Source: DASSJM01 sp036280655 (GTDB lineage Bacteria; Actinomycetota; UBA4738; HRBIN12). Taken from it: a DNA stretch of 39,470 nucleotides. A model generated the notes under the pieces. It did not search any database, was not told the DNA's origin, and saw only the letters and a list, made by a program, of their open reading frames with translations. Position 1 is the stretch's first letter. Each line of letters opens with the position of its first letter. The stretch lies in contig DASUQI010000026.1 in NCBI GenBank assembly GCA_036280655.1, positions 1-39,470 of the forward strand, written 5' to 3'. Shown one piece after another: positions 1 to 7,788 of the stretch. The position numbers and the translations under genes were made by a program.

Positions 1-112
1 GGAGCCGGTGAGGTCGGGTCCACCACGTGCCACGGCGCCCACTAGGTTCGTGTCACTCAGGCACGAAAGAGCACGCCGCGACACTCAACGGATCAAGCCG
101 CCACGTGCCGTT

Positions 113-174
113 CTCGGTTGAGGGCCTAGTGGGCCTTGCGGCCCGTGCAGGTTCAAATCCTGTCTCCGACACCA
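113..174 (+). tRNA. tRNA-Leu(GAG) 3' half (fragment or interrupted gene)
   Basis: The anticodon loop is at 118-124 with GAG at 120-122. The 3' anticodon strand CCTAG is at 125-129. A long variable arm GGGCC-TTGC-GGCCC is at 131-144. After two bases comes the T arm, stem 147-151/159-163 with loop TTCAAAT, then the acceptor strand CTCCGAC at 164-170, discriminator A171 and an encoded CCA at 172-174. The architecture matches class II leucine tRNAs closely. No matching 5' half (acceptor GTCGGAG plus D arm) lies directly upstream, and the local 5' anticodon strand CTCGG (113-117) has one mismatch. A better strand, CTAGG, lies further upstream at 42-46. It may be a displaced 3' end left by an integrative element, or a gene interrupted upstream. 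It is not tmRNA, because the acceptor cannot form the G3-U70 pair. Confidence 0.6.
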
Positions 175-600
175 ACTACCAGCGGAAACGCGCGAAGCCC
201 CCGAAGACATGTCGCTCGCTCCGGAGGCGTGCGCGCGCCCGTTGTGTGCCACTCAGCCATGGATCGCATCCCATTGATCCGCTCTCGTTCCCGCACAGAA
301 GCCTGCCCGTCCGAGGCCCTTGCGGGCGGGTACAGTTCGGAACTTCGTGAAGCTGTATCGCTCGATGGAGGCCGACTCACACGACCTGCCCGTGGTAGGG
401 CAGACAGCCACCCTTCTCGCAGTGCGCCCGCCGTGTGCGTGCGGTGTCATGCCAGGCGTACGGGCCGACAGGGGGCGTTTGCCAAGCAGCGCCGAGCCGC
501 TCAGCGGAAGCATCCCCGGTGAGGTACCTCGGCTGCGATTGCGGCAACCCAGAGTGGCTGAGATCCGATCAGATGCGGCTCGAGGTGATTCACAAAGGCG
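175..600. other. Region without a convincing gene
   Basis: No reading frame here looks like a protein on either strand. The only structure seen is a GC-rich hairpin with an 8-bp stem (306-313 with 323-330, one G-U pair) and a 9-base loop. It lacks a T-tract, so a terminator role between the tRNA fragment and the convergent kinase gene is only possible. Confidence 0.4.
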
Positions 601-2577
601 TCAGGCTGGCGCCGCGACGCGCACGACGTCCGCGCGTTCGGCATGGCCGTGCTGATCGCTGATGGGGAAACGGACCGCGAAGACCGAGCCCGAGGCATCC
701 GACCGGTCCAGCCACACGGAGCCGCCGAGGCGCTCGGCCGCGCGTCGACAGATGTACAGGCCCATCCCGACGCCACCGACCCGCCGAGTCGAGGACTGGT
801 CGACCTGGTAGAAGCGCTCGAAGATCCGTTCACGCGCGTCGGGATCGATGCCCGGCCCTCGGTCGCGCACCCGGACGACCACGCTGTCGGCTTCGACGAC
901 ACCCGTGATCGTGACCCGGGCATCCGCAGGCGAGTACTTCAGCCCGTTGTCGACGAGGTTGCGCACGATCCGGTACACGTCCTCCTCGATGCCGGTAATC
1001 GGCGGCAGGCGACCGGGAAGCACGACGTCGATGCGTTTGCGCTCATCGCCGTCAGTCTGGTCGCACACGACCCGAGTGATCAGGCCCGCGAGCCCGATGA
1101 CATCCCTGGACCGGAGCTCCACCGAGGACTCGATACGTGATGCAAACAGCAGGTCCTCGATCAAGTGCCCGAGGCGGTCCGACTGCCGGTCAGTCCGCAT
1201 CAGGAACTCCTCTTGCTCCCGCTGCGTGAACCGAACGTCCCGGCGCAGGAGCGTCTTCACGAACCCTTGGATGTTGGTGACGGGCGTACGGAGCTCGTGC
1301 GAGACCGTCGCGACGAAGTCGTCCTTCAGCCGGTTCATCTCCGTCTCGTGCGCGAGCGCGCGCTCCAGCCGTTCGAGGAGCAGCGAGTTCCGCAGCGCGA
1401 CGGCCACGTGGTTGGCGAGCGTCCGCAGCACCTCGACGTCGTCCTCGTCGAACGTGGTGAAGTCGCCGAGCCGGTCGGCGATCGTGATGATGCCGAGCAG
1501 TTGGTCATCCGAGCAGATCGGCGCGACGATCGCATCGCGGATCTGCTGTTCCCCGAAGAACCGCCTCAGCGCATCATTCCGGATCGGGCGGGCAAGCAGC
1601 ACCGCCTCCCGTTCGGCGGCGACCCGAGCCCACACGCCCTCGGCGGGGTTCGGGGAGACCGCGTCGAAGTCCGCCCGCTCGTCGCCCGGTCCGATCCGGC
1701 ATCTGACGAGCGGCTGGCCGCGCTCTTCGGGCCAGAGGAGCATCTCAGCGATCTCGGCGTTGAACATCGCCCGCATGTGCTGCAGCAGCTCGGGGATCAT
1801 GTCCTCACGCTTCAGGGACCGCTGCGCGAGACCGGTCGCCCGTTGGAGTTGCAGCAGATCGTCGTGCTTTCGCTGGAGGTCCGTCAACGCCTTGCCGGCG
1901 AGGTACGTCGTCGCCGCCGGCGCCGCCACCAGCAGGACCGACGCCGGATGCTCCATGTAGACCATCACGGCGAGGATCCCGAGCGCCGTGTTCGCGACGG
2001 TCAGGGCCGTCCCGACGCCGACCACCTGGTCGAAGAGTCGGAGCCCGCCGTCGGAGAGCGCAATCGCGACGTTGATCAGCATCCCGCCGATCACGTCGGC
2101 AAACAGCGTCGCGCAGAAGACGCCGACCCAGAGCGCGGGCCACCCGGCCGGGAGCGCCGACAGAGAAACCGACACCACGACGACCGCGACGAGCGTCGTG
2201 AAGGCCCGCTGCGCGACGTTGAACGTGAGGCGCACCGGCTTCTGCCGGCGGTGGAGGGCGAGGGCCACGCCGACGCCGATCGTTTGCGCCAGCACGAGCC
2301 CGCCCGGGCTCACGAACAGCAGCCCGAACACGAGCGGGATCTCGGCGAGCGAGAAGGTCTGCGCGTGGCGAGCGATGCGGATGTGCATCACGAATACCTC
2401 GGCCAGCCCCAACGCGAGGGCGAGCGCCCACAGCGGCACGGATCGTTCGCCGGCCAGGGGCGGCTCCTCGCCTCGCACTCCGAGCCAGATGAGGACGCTC
2501 ACGACCAGAAGCGACGTCGTGAGCATCCACACCGCTGTCGCGTTCGAGACGTACCTGGCGCGGAGTCGCTGCAGCAC
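601..2577 (-). CDS. Membrane-bound sensor histidine kinase with GAF domain
   Basis: A 658-residue two-component sensor kinase. Residues 12-225 hold several hydrophobic segments (for example 15-33, 50-66, 80-108, 127-140, 147-172, 187-208), forming a multi-pass sensing or anchoring region. A GAF domain follows at about 250-400. The HisKA dimerisation domain has the phospho-acceptor His427 in VSHELRTP. The HATPase domain shows the N box (Asn544 in LVDNGLKYSP), G1 (DRGPGID, 572-578), F box (FERFYQVD) and G2 (GVGMGL, 602-607). All catalytic motifs are present. The GTG start at 2577 lies 2 bases after the stop of the upstream subtilase gene and has a G-rich Shine-Dalgarno stretch; the next ATG would remove the first membrane segment. 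The two genes are likely one operon. No response regulator gene is visible nearby, so the partner is unknown. Confidence 0.88.
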   Translation of the reverse strand: MLQRLRARYVSNATAVWMLTTSLLVVSVLIWLGVRGEEPPLAGERSVPLWALALALGLAEVFVMHIRIARHAQTFSLAEIPLVFGLLFVSPGGLVLAQTIGVGVALALHRRQKPVRLTFNVAQRAFTTLVAVVVVSVSLSALPAGWPALWVGVFCATLFADVIGGMLINVAIALSDGGLRLFDQVVGVGTALTVANTALGILAVMVYMEHPASVLLVAAPAATTYLAGKALTDLQRKHDDLLQLQRATGLAQRSLKREDMIPELLQHMRAMFNAEIAEMLLWPEERGQPLVRCRIGPGDERADFDAVSPNPAEGVWARVAAEREAVLLARPIRNDALRRFFGEQQIRDAIVAPICSDDQLLGIITIADRLGDFTTFDEDDVEVLRTLANHVAVALRNSLLLERLERALAHETEMNRLKDDFVATVSHELRTPVTNIQGFVKTLLRRDVRFTQREQEEFLMRTDRQSDRLGHLIEDLLFASRIESSVELRSRDVIGLAGLITRVVCDQTDGDERKRIDVVLPGRLPPITGIEEDVYRIVRNLVDNGLKYSPADARVTITGVVEADSVVVRVRDRGPGIDPDARERIFERFYQVDQSSTRRVGGVGMGLYICRRAAERLGGSVWLDRSDASGSVFAVRFPISDQHGHAERADVVRVAAPA

Positions 2578-2579
2578 CC

Positions 2580-4388
2580 CTAGTCCCCCCAGAGGGTGCT
2601 GGCCCAGGCACCAGAGGAGAGGGCCGAGGGCGCATCGTCGGACTCCCACGAGCCCGCGGACCAACCGGACCCGCTCCACGTCCGGCCCGACCACGTGCGC
2701 CCGCTCCAGGTCCTGGCCGACCACGAGTTCCCGCTCCACGTCCGAGCGGACCAGGTTCTCGCGCTCCAGCTCGAGCCGCACCAGCAATCCCCTGACCAGG
2801 TCCTGGCATTCCACTCGCCCCCGGACCAGGTCGTCCCGTCCCAGCTGCTCGCCGTCCAGGTCGCTGCATCCCAGGTGTCGCCGAAGATCGTCTGTTCGCC
2901 CTCGAGGATCACGCCCTCGTCCTCGGCGACGACCGAGCCTCGGGCGAGCTGCAGCGAGCCGAGCCCGGTTGATCGCGGCCACGTCTGCACGGCGCCGGCG
3001 ACGGTCGAGACCTTCGCCTCCCTCGCGCGGTGCATGTTGATCAGGCCGGCACCCTGCGCGACGGGATCCGCGTTGGGGAGCGGCACGGCGGTCTGCATCA
3101 GCAGCGCCTTCACCTGATCGGGCGTGAGCTCGGGATGCTGGTCCAGGAGCGTCGCCACGGCCCCTGACACGATGGCGGCCGCCTGCGACGAGCCGCTGCC
3201 CCTGAAGAAGCGGCTCGTCCCGACGCGCGCGCTTGGGTTCGCGTCGTCGACGAAGCTCCCGGGATCCCGCAGGCTGATGATCGACTTGCCGGGCGCGACC
3301 AGGTCCGGATGGCGGATCGCGTTCCCCCGCGTCTGCCACGACGGGATCACGTCGTCCTTCGGGTCATCCGTCCCCTTCGTGTCGTCGCCGCCGACGGCGA
3401 TCACGTAGGGGTCGTAGGCGGGGTTGTTGAGCTGCGGGGTGCCGAACCCCGAATTGCCCGCCGCGACGACCACCACGATGCCGTGGAGCCACGCGACCTC
3501 GGCCGCGTACGCCAACGGGTCCAGCCGGTAGTCCTGCGTGCCGTCGGTCCCGAAGGACAGGTTCAGAACGCGGATGTTGAGCCCGTCGCTGTTCCGGTGC
3601 TGCACGACCCAATCGATGGCGGCGATGACCTGTGACACGTCGGTCGCGCCGTCGCTCGACGCGACCTTGATCGAGACGATCCGCGCTCCGGGGGCCGCAC
3701 CCACGAAGCCGTGGTCGTACTCCTCGTCCTCTTTGCCGGGCGGGATCCATGCGTCGCGGCCGGCGATGAGGCCGGCCATGTGGGTGCCGTGGCCGTACGT
3801 GTCGACCTGCGTGAGATTGGAAGCCTGCGAGTCGAACGAGAGATCCGGGCCGTTGATGACCTGCATGTCCAGGCCCGGCACCGGCGCCACGCCCGAATCG
3901 ATCAGCGCGACGTCGATGCCGTCGCCGGTCCAGCCGCGCTGCCACATCTCGCGGAGCTTGGTGTTGCGCGCCACCTTGAACCACGAGCCGGGGTGCTTGT
4001 CGGGATCGATGCCGTCGACGGTGCCTAGGAGTCGAACGGTGGCGTCGGGCGTGACGGAGAGGATTTCGAGTGATCCCTCCAACGCCGCTATGTCGTCGGC
4101 CGGAACGGTCGCCGCGAAGCCATCTATGATCGAGATGCGCCGGCCGAGCCGGCCCCCGGACTCGAGCACGAGGCTCTCGGCCCGATGGAGCGATCCGGGG
4201 GTACCTCGGACGATGACAGCAACGAGCTCGCGTGGTTCGGACGCAGCGGCGATCGGAACGAGGCTGGCGGCGAGCACGATCCCCAGGATCGTGGCGGCGA
4301 TGAAGGCATGGCGATGCTCGATGCCGACTCCGGCGGGCACCTGCCGCGGCTTCGTTCCGCCTTCCGCCCGCAGTCTCTGGAAAGCCAT
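2580..4388 (-). CDS. Secreted subtilisin-like (S8) serine peptidase with C-terminal Trp-pentad array
   Basis: A 602-residue protein. Residues 28-50 form a signal or anchor helix, followed by an inhibitor-like propeptide region (about 53-125). The S8 catalytic domain follows: Asp164 in ALIDSG, His200 in YGHGTH, oxyanion Asn312 in AAGNSG and Ser401 in GSGSSQAA, where Gln replaces the usual Met after the serine. After about residue 500 comes a low-complexity tail in which Trp recurs exactly every fifth residue, 16 times (consensus W-S-x-x-T/S), ending in WGD. The ATG at 4388 was chosen because AAGGAGGAG (complement of 4396-4404) sits 7 bases upstream; an ATG 10 codons earlier lacks such a site. 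The gene is directly followed by the histidine kinase. The repeat tail may be a surface or wall-binding module, which is inference. It is probably exported by the Sec pathway. Confidence 0.92.
   Translation of the reverse strand: MAFQRLRAEGGTKPRQVPAGVGIEHRHAFIAATILGIVLAASLVPIAAASEPRELVAVIVRGTPGSLHRAESLVLESGGRLGRRISIIDGFAATVPADDIAALEGSLEILSVTPDATVRLLGTVDGIDPDKHPGSWFKVARNTKLREMWQRGWTGDGIDVALIDSGVAPVPGLDMQVINGPDLSFDSQASNLTQVDTYGHGTHMAGLIAGRDAWIPPGKEDEEYDHGFVGAAPGARIVSIKVASSDGATDVSQVIAAIDWVVQHRNSDGLNIRVLNLSFGTDGTQDYRLDPLAYAAEVAWLHGIVVVVAAGNSGFGTPQLNNPAYDPYVIAVGGDDTKGTDDPKDDVIPSWQTRGNAIRHPDLVAPGKSIISLRDPGSFVDDANPSARVGTSRFFRGSGSSQAAAIVSGAVATLLDQHPELTPDQVKALLMQTAVPLPNADPVAQGAGLINMHRAREAKVSTVAGAVQTWPRSTGLGSLQLARGSVVAEDEGVILEGEQTIFGDTWDAATWTASSWDGTTWSGGEWNARTWSGDCWCGSSWSARTWSARTWSGNSWSARTWSGRTWSGRTWSGSGWSAGSWESDDAPSALSSGAWASTLWGD
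2646..2875 (-). repeat. Coding array of 16 tandem Trp pentapeptides
   Basis: This is the part of the S8 peptidase gene in which TGG codons recur every 15 bases, encoding units such as WSART, WSGRT and WSGNS. The units vary in the middle positions, so the array is degenerate at the DNA level while the Trp periodicity is perfect. Confidence 0.9.
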
Positions 4389-4668
4389 GGTCTGGCTCCT
4401 CCTTCGTGGGTCCCCCATCCTGAGGGGTGCGTTGTAGGCCGCACATCCGACGGAGGGAGTCGTTTCTGAGCCACCGTTCCGGAGGCCGAACGGAGGGCCC
4501 TGCCGGGTGCGGGGGGGGAGGCCGTCTGTCCTATGTTGGTTCGCCGATCTACCGGCTCAACGACATCGCTGAGTCGAACCCGGCCGAGCGACTACAGCGC
4601 CGGCGTGTGGGACGTCGTCGTCGAACACGCGGGCGTACAGGCTCGTGAGACGTGAAGGCTTCTGGATC
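4389..4668. other. Divergent intergenic region
   Basis: This stretch separates the leftward peptidase-kinase operon from the rightward weak ORF. It contains the strong ribosome binding site of the peptidase (4396-4404, minus strand). I see no confident promoter hexamers, repeats or RNA structure. Confidence 0.4.
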
Positions 4669-5241
4669 ATGCACGCCGCCGCCGCCGATGCGCTCGAGCG
4701 CGAAGGGCTCCCCGCCTTCCATCGGTCCAAGGCTCGCGAACGTGGTAGATCGGACCACCAACCTTCCGACGGGGAGTCCCCTAATCGTCGAGGCTGCGTA
4801 CCACAAGAACATCGACTCTTTGGAGGCGTCATTCTCTTGGTCGAAGGACCTATCTTCCCGAAGTCATTACGGCCGATACCCGCGAGGTCGGTCACGTTGG
4901 ATGTCGTGTGGGGACGGGAAGCCGTGAAACTGATTGTCTCCCCCTGTCAGATCCATCGAGGTTGCACCATCGAGGTGCGCTTCGGCGACGCGACAGGCGG
5001 TCGCATTCCCTGGCCCGATCCCGACCTCAAACCGGATGCGCAGCGCGATTTCCCAGGCTCAGTGCCCATTCAGTTGAGGCACTTTTTCAAGGACGGGAGA
5101 GCAAACGCGCGCGAGGGGATCACCGCGGCCACGGCTGAGCTCGCGGAGCTGCGGGAGGAGACCAAGAAGCTGGCTCGACTCGTGGCGAGGTTCCGCGACG
5201 ATGAACTCGTGCAGGCGCTTCGCGCGCCGAACGGGTGGTGA
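4669..5241 (+). CDS. Hypothetical protein, weakly supported
   Basis: I do not recognise this protein. Translated from the ATG at 4669 (weak GAAGG upstream) it gives about 190 residues; a GTG at 4645 is also possible. The first 90 residues have a composition typical of chance frames in high-GC DNA. The last 100 look more protein-like: a mixed hydrophobic/polar stretch from about 85, then a charged helical segment (AELAELREETKKLARLV) with coiled-coil character near the C-terminus. The real gene may be shorter, or a remnant whose N-terminus has been lost. There are no clear neighbours in an operon. Confidence 0.35.
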   Translation: MHAAAADALEREGLPAFHRSKARERGRSDHQPSDGESPNRRGCVPQEHRLFGGVILLVEGPIFPKSLRPIPARSVTLDVVWGREAVKLIVSPCQIHRGCTIEVRFGDATGGRIPWPDPDLKPDAQRDFPGSVPIQLRHFFKDGRANAREGITAATAELAELREETKKLARLVARFRDDELVQALRAPNGW

Positions 5242-5347
5242 CGCCTGAGATCGCGGGCGCCGCAGCATGCGCTCGAAGCTCTTCGGCGCCTAGAGATCGG
5301 TCGGTCTCCGGGTGCAGTGGGCAACCGGTTTTGGCGTGCGCGTGGCT

Positions 5348-5579
5348 CTAGCGCTCAGCCTCCCGCAACATCCCGACGAGCACCGCTCGGAGCGTCCGGT
5401 CCTCCTCGCAGTCGATCGGGAGTTCGGCGAACGTGCGGCTCTGCAGGTAGCTCCAGAACTCCCCAATCCGCTCGGCCCGTTCGAGGTCGGGGAGCATCAG
5501 GACGTGGAGAGCTCGGCGCGGGCGGCGGGAGGGAGAGCGCCGAGTCCTGCAGCCGGCGCTTGAGTTCGTCGGGACGCAT
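5348..5579 (-). pseudogene. Decayed small gene, copy 1
   Basis: The C-terminal 50 residues (LPDLERAERIGEFWSY onward, ending LREAER and TAG) are open. The upstream part starting at the ATG complement of 5577-5579 (MRPDELKRRL) lies in another frame. Comparison with copy 2 at 7418-7650 places a one-base deletion near 5506-5511. Over a 46-residue core the two copies share 39 residues. The family is not recognised. The two copies lie in the same orientation on either side of the haloperoxidase-like gene. Confidence 0.6.
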
Positions 5580-5924
5580 GCGTTGGAGGCTGTTCCCTCC
5601 CCACCCTCGCCCGAGTATCCGCGTGCCTGCCGATAAACGAACCCGAAACGTGACTGGCGTCACGAAGCCGCCCAAACGTGGAGGGGCGCGTCCAGGAACA
5701 TCCCTTTGAAGAGCAACTTCCCTTCCCACATGGCAAGGAGTACAAGTAGGCGCCAGTAGATGCTTCCCCGTCGTGTTCGATCGCCTCCGAGCCCGCCTTG
5801 GTGAACTGCATCTGTCTCGAGGCGCCGGGGGGCTCCTCTGACACGAAATGATCGGTTCCGGGGCTGCCATCAAGTCCGCTACATCCGTAGCAAGGCTGCA
5901 TAGGGCGGCAGGGAGGGGAAGACC
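5580..5924. other. Leader region of the haloperoxidase-like gene
   Basis: No supported gene. Short open frames on the minus strand exist but none is convincing. The right end carries the GGGAGGGGAAG ribosome binding site for the gene starting at 5925. No clear promoter is seen. Confidence 0.35.
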
Positions 5925-7253
5925 ATGGCGCACAAGCGAATCATCGGTCTTGCCGCGGTCGCGGCCGTCGCGCTGGCCGGGCTGGGTGTCTTCGGCGCAT
6001 CAGCCGCACCACCCACCGGAACGGACGCCAGCGAGGTGATTCACTGGAATCAACTTGCGGCGACCACGCTCGCTGCGATTCCGGGCCCGAACGGCGGCGC
6101 TCCACCTGCGTTCCAGATCAACATGGGCATGGTGCAGGGCGCCGTCTACGACGCCGTCAACGCGATCGGGCCGAAGGAGCATCGGCCGTATCTGCTCCAC
6201 CGGCGCGCGGGCGCGAAGGCGTCGATCGACGCCGCGGCCGCAACGGCCGCCTACGACGTGCTCTCACACCTCGTGTCGACGGCGCCGGAGAGAGCTCCAT
6301 TCCCGGGACGTGCTGGCCTTTTGAGCACACTGGCCACGGAATACGCCGCTTCGCTGACGGCGGTCGCCGACGGCTCGTTCGAAACGCAGGGCATCAAGAT
6401 AGGCCACGCGGCGGCCGCTGCCATGATCAATGCGAGAGTGAACGACGGGCGGTTCGGGCCTTCTCAGTGGGTACCGAACCCGGCTCCCGGCCACTGGCAG
6501 CCGCTTGCAGGCGCCCTCGACCCGACGCCATGGGTCGGCGGAGTAAGACCGTTCCTCATTCAGAGCTCCTCGCAGTTCCGCTCGGCACCACCGCCCGCGC
6601 TCAACAGCGCGCAGTGGGCGGCTGAGTTCAACGAAGTCAAATCACTCGGCTCGATTACCAGCGCAACCCGCACGGCGACGCAGACCTACATTGCTCGTTG
6701 GTGGCAGAGCGCGCCCGTCCACAGCTGGAACGAGGTCGCCCGCCAGCTCATCGCACGCAACGACCTCGATGCTGCCGACAGCGCGAGGCTTCTCGCGCTG
6801 CAGAACCTGAGCGGCGCGGACGCCGCGATCAACTGCTGGAACGACAAGTACCACTTCGACTTCTGGCGGCCCTGGAACGCGATTCCTCGCGCCTTGGAGG
6901 ATGGGAGAGACGACACGACGCCCGACGCGACTTGGGCGGCGCTCATCACCGCGCCGTATCCCGGCCATCCGTCGGGCCACAACTGCCTGGACGGCGCGCA
7001 CGTCGCCGTGTTGCGGATGTTCTTCGGCGACGATCCTACGGGAGGCAGCTTCCAGATCACGAGCTTTGCGTTGAATCCGGGAGGGCCTGCGGTACGTCCG
7101 TTCGACACGTTCTCGCAGCCACTCGCCGAGCTCATTGAAGCCCGAATCTGGGCCGGCCTGCACTTCCGCTTCGAGGACGTGGCGGGCCAGAGGCTCGGCC
7201 TCAACGTCGCCAACTACGGGGCGGCGAACTACTTCCAGCCCGTGGGCAACTGA
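5925..7253 (+). CDS. Secreted vanadium-dependent haloperoxidase/PAP2-superfamily enzyme
   Basis: A 442-residue protein with an N-terminal signal peptide (1-28, ending GASAA). The C-terminal half carries the vanadate/phosphate-binding constellation of the family: Lys308 and Arg315 in KYHFDFWRP, Ser350-Gly351-His352 in HPSGH, and Arg407 with His413 in ARIWAGLH. In this family vanadate in the site oxidises halides with hydrogen peroxide; related enzymes with the same fold are acid phosphatases, so the chemistry cannot be fixed from sequence. The start has a strong purine-rich ribosome binding site. The gene stands alone, is followed by a strong hairpin, and is bracketed by two degenerate copies of an unrelated small gene. 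That bracketing suggests insertion or local rearrangement. Confidence 0.88.
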   Translation: MAHKRIIGLAAVAAVALAGLGVFGASAAPPTGTDASEVIHWNQLAATTLAAIPGPNGGAPPAFQINMGMVQGAVYDAVNAIGPKEHRPYLLHRRAGAKASIDAAAATAAYDVLSHLVSTAPERAPFPGRAGLLSTLATEYAASLTAVADGSFETQGIKIGHAAAAAMINARVNDGRFGPSQWVPNPAPGHWQPLAGALDPTPWVGGVRPFLIQSSSQFRSAPPPALNSAQWAAEFNEVKSLGSITSATRTATQTYIARWWQSAPVHSWNEVARQLIARNDLDAADSARLLALQNLSGADAAINCWNDKYHFDFWRPWNAIPRALEDGRDDTTPDATWAALITAPYPGHPSGHNCLDGAHVAVLRMFFGDDPTGGSFQITSFALNPGGPAVRPFDTFSQPLAELIEARIWAGLHFRFEDVAGQRLGLNVANYGAANYFQPVGN

Positions 7254-7272
7254 ACAGCCGCAAGGCAGCGTC

Positions 7273-7308
7273 GAAGGAGAAGGCCCGTGAAGGCGGGCCT
7301 TCTCCTTC
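7273..7308 (+). terminator. Strong hairpin after the haloperoxidase-like gene
   Basis: A perfect 15-bp inverted repeat (7273-7287 with 7294-7308) with a 6-base loop TGAAGG begins 19 bases after the stop codon. No long T-run follows, but position and stem strength fit a transcription terminator, possibly bidirectional. Confidence 0.8.
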
Positions 7309-7417
7309 CTGCGTTGGAGGAGTCGCCGTTTCTCTGGGGAGCTCAGGCTGGGCTGGTAAGAGGAACGTGTCCGCGAAATCGAGGGGGTGGTGTGCGTCTC
7401 GGAGACGCGACCGAGCG

Positions 7418-7650
7418 TCACGCGCCCGAGGGTCGTTCCACGTCCCTCAGCATCCCGACCAGCACCGCCCTGAGCGTCCGGTCTTCCTCCGCGTCGATGA
7501 GCAGTTCGGCGAAGGCGCGGCTCTGGGAGTAGGACCAGAACTCGCCGATCCGCTCGACCCGCTCGAGGTCGGGAGCATGAGGACGTGAAGGAGCTCGGCG
7601 CGAGCGGCCTTGGGGAGCACGTCGAGACGCTGCTGTAGCCGGAGCTCGGG
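7418..7650 (-). pseudogene. Decayed small gene, copy 2
   Basis: Homologous to copy 1 at 5348-5579. The minus strand reads LPKAARAELLHVLML, then loses one base near 7571-7573 relative to copy 1. It continues in a new frame as DLERVERIGEFWSYSQ to a stop at 7418-7420. The frameshift lies at a different point from that of copy 1, so the copies decayed independently. The function is unknown. The upstream part (above about 7650) has no recognisable coding signal. Confidence 0.6.
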
Positions 7651-7788
7651 GCCGCCGTTGGAGGCCGAGGCGGGCCTGGTCCTCTGCGCAGGCCGCCTCG
7701 GGGCGCCGCTTGGGGGCGTTCGGGTGCGCGAGCCCTGACACCGTCGGCACGTGCCTGAGGCGTTGATGCCCGGACGGCGCGGGTCTGG

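Noticed and set aside
47..119. Group I intron inside the tRNA
   Set aside because: The space of about 70 bases between the two possible anticodon strands is far too small for a group I core, and no convincing P7 pairing was found; it remains possible only if the 5' exon lies outside the window.
1..174. tmRNA (ssrA) 3' end
   Set aside because: The acceptor 3' strand CTCCGAC cannot give the G3-U70 pair required for alanine charging, and a genuine long variable arm and Leu anticodon loop are present.
2646..2875. CRISPR-like or satellite array
   Set aside because: The periodicity is 15 bases and follows codons of the peptidase gene; there are no conserved repeats with unique spacers.
2578..3339. 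N-terminal extension of the histidine kinase frame upstream of its GTG
   Set aside because: The frame stays open through the subtilase gene but reads as low-complexity Arg/Gly/Ala sequence antiparallel to no known domain; the subtilase frame has clear motifs there and the kinase has its own GTG with a ribosome site.
5497..5901. Minus-strand open frame upstream of the haloperoxidase gene
   Set aside because: Short, without start context or family resemblance, and it runs across the decayed gene copy in a different frame.
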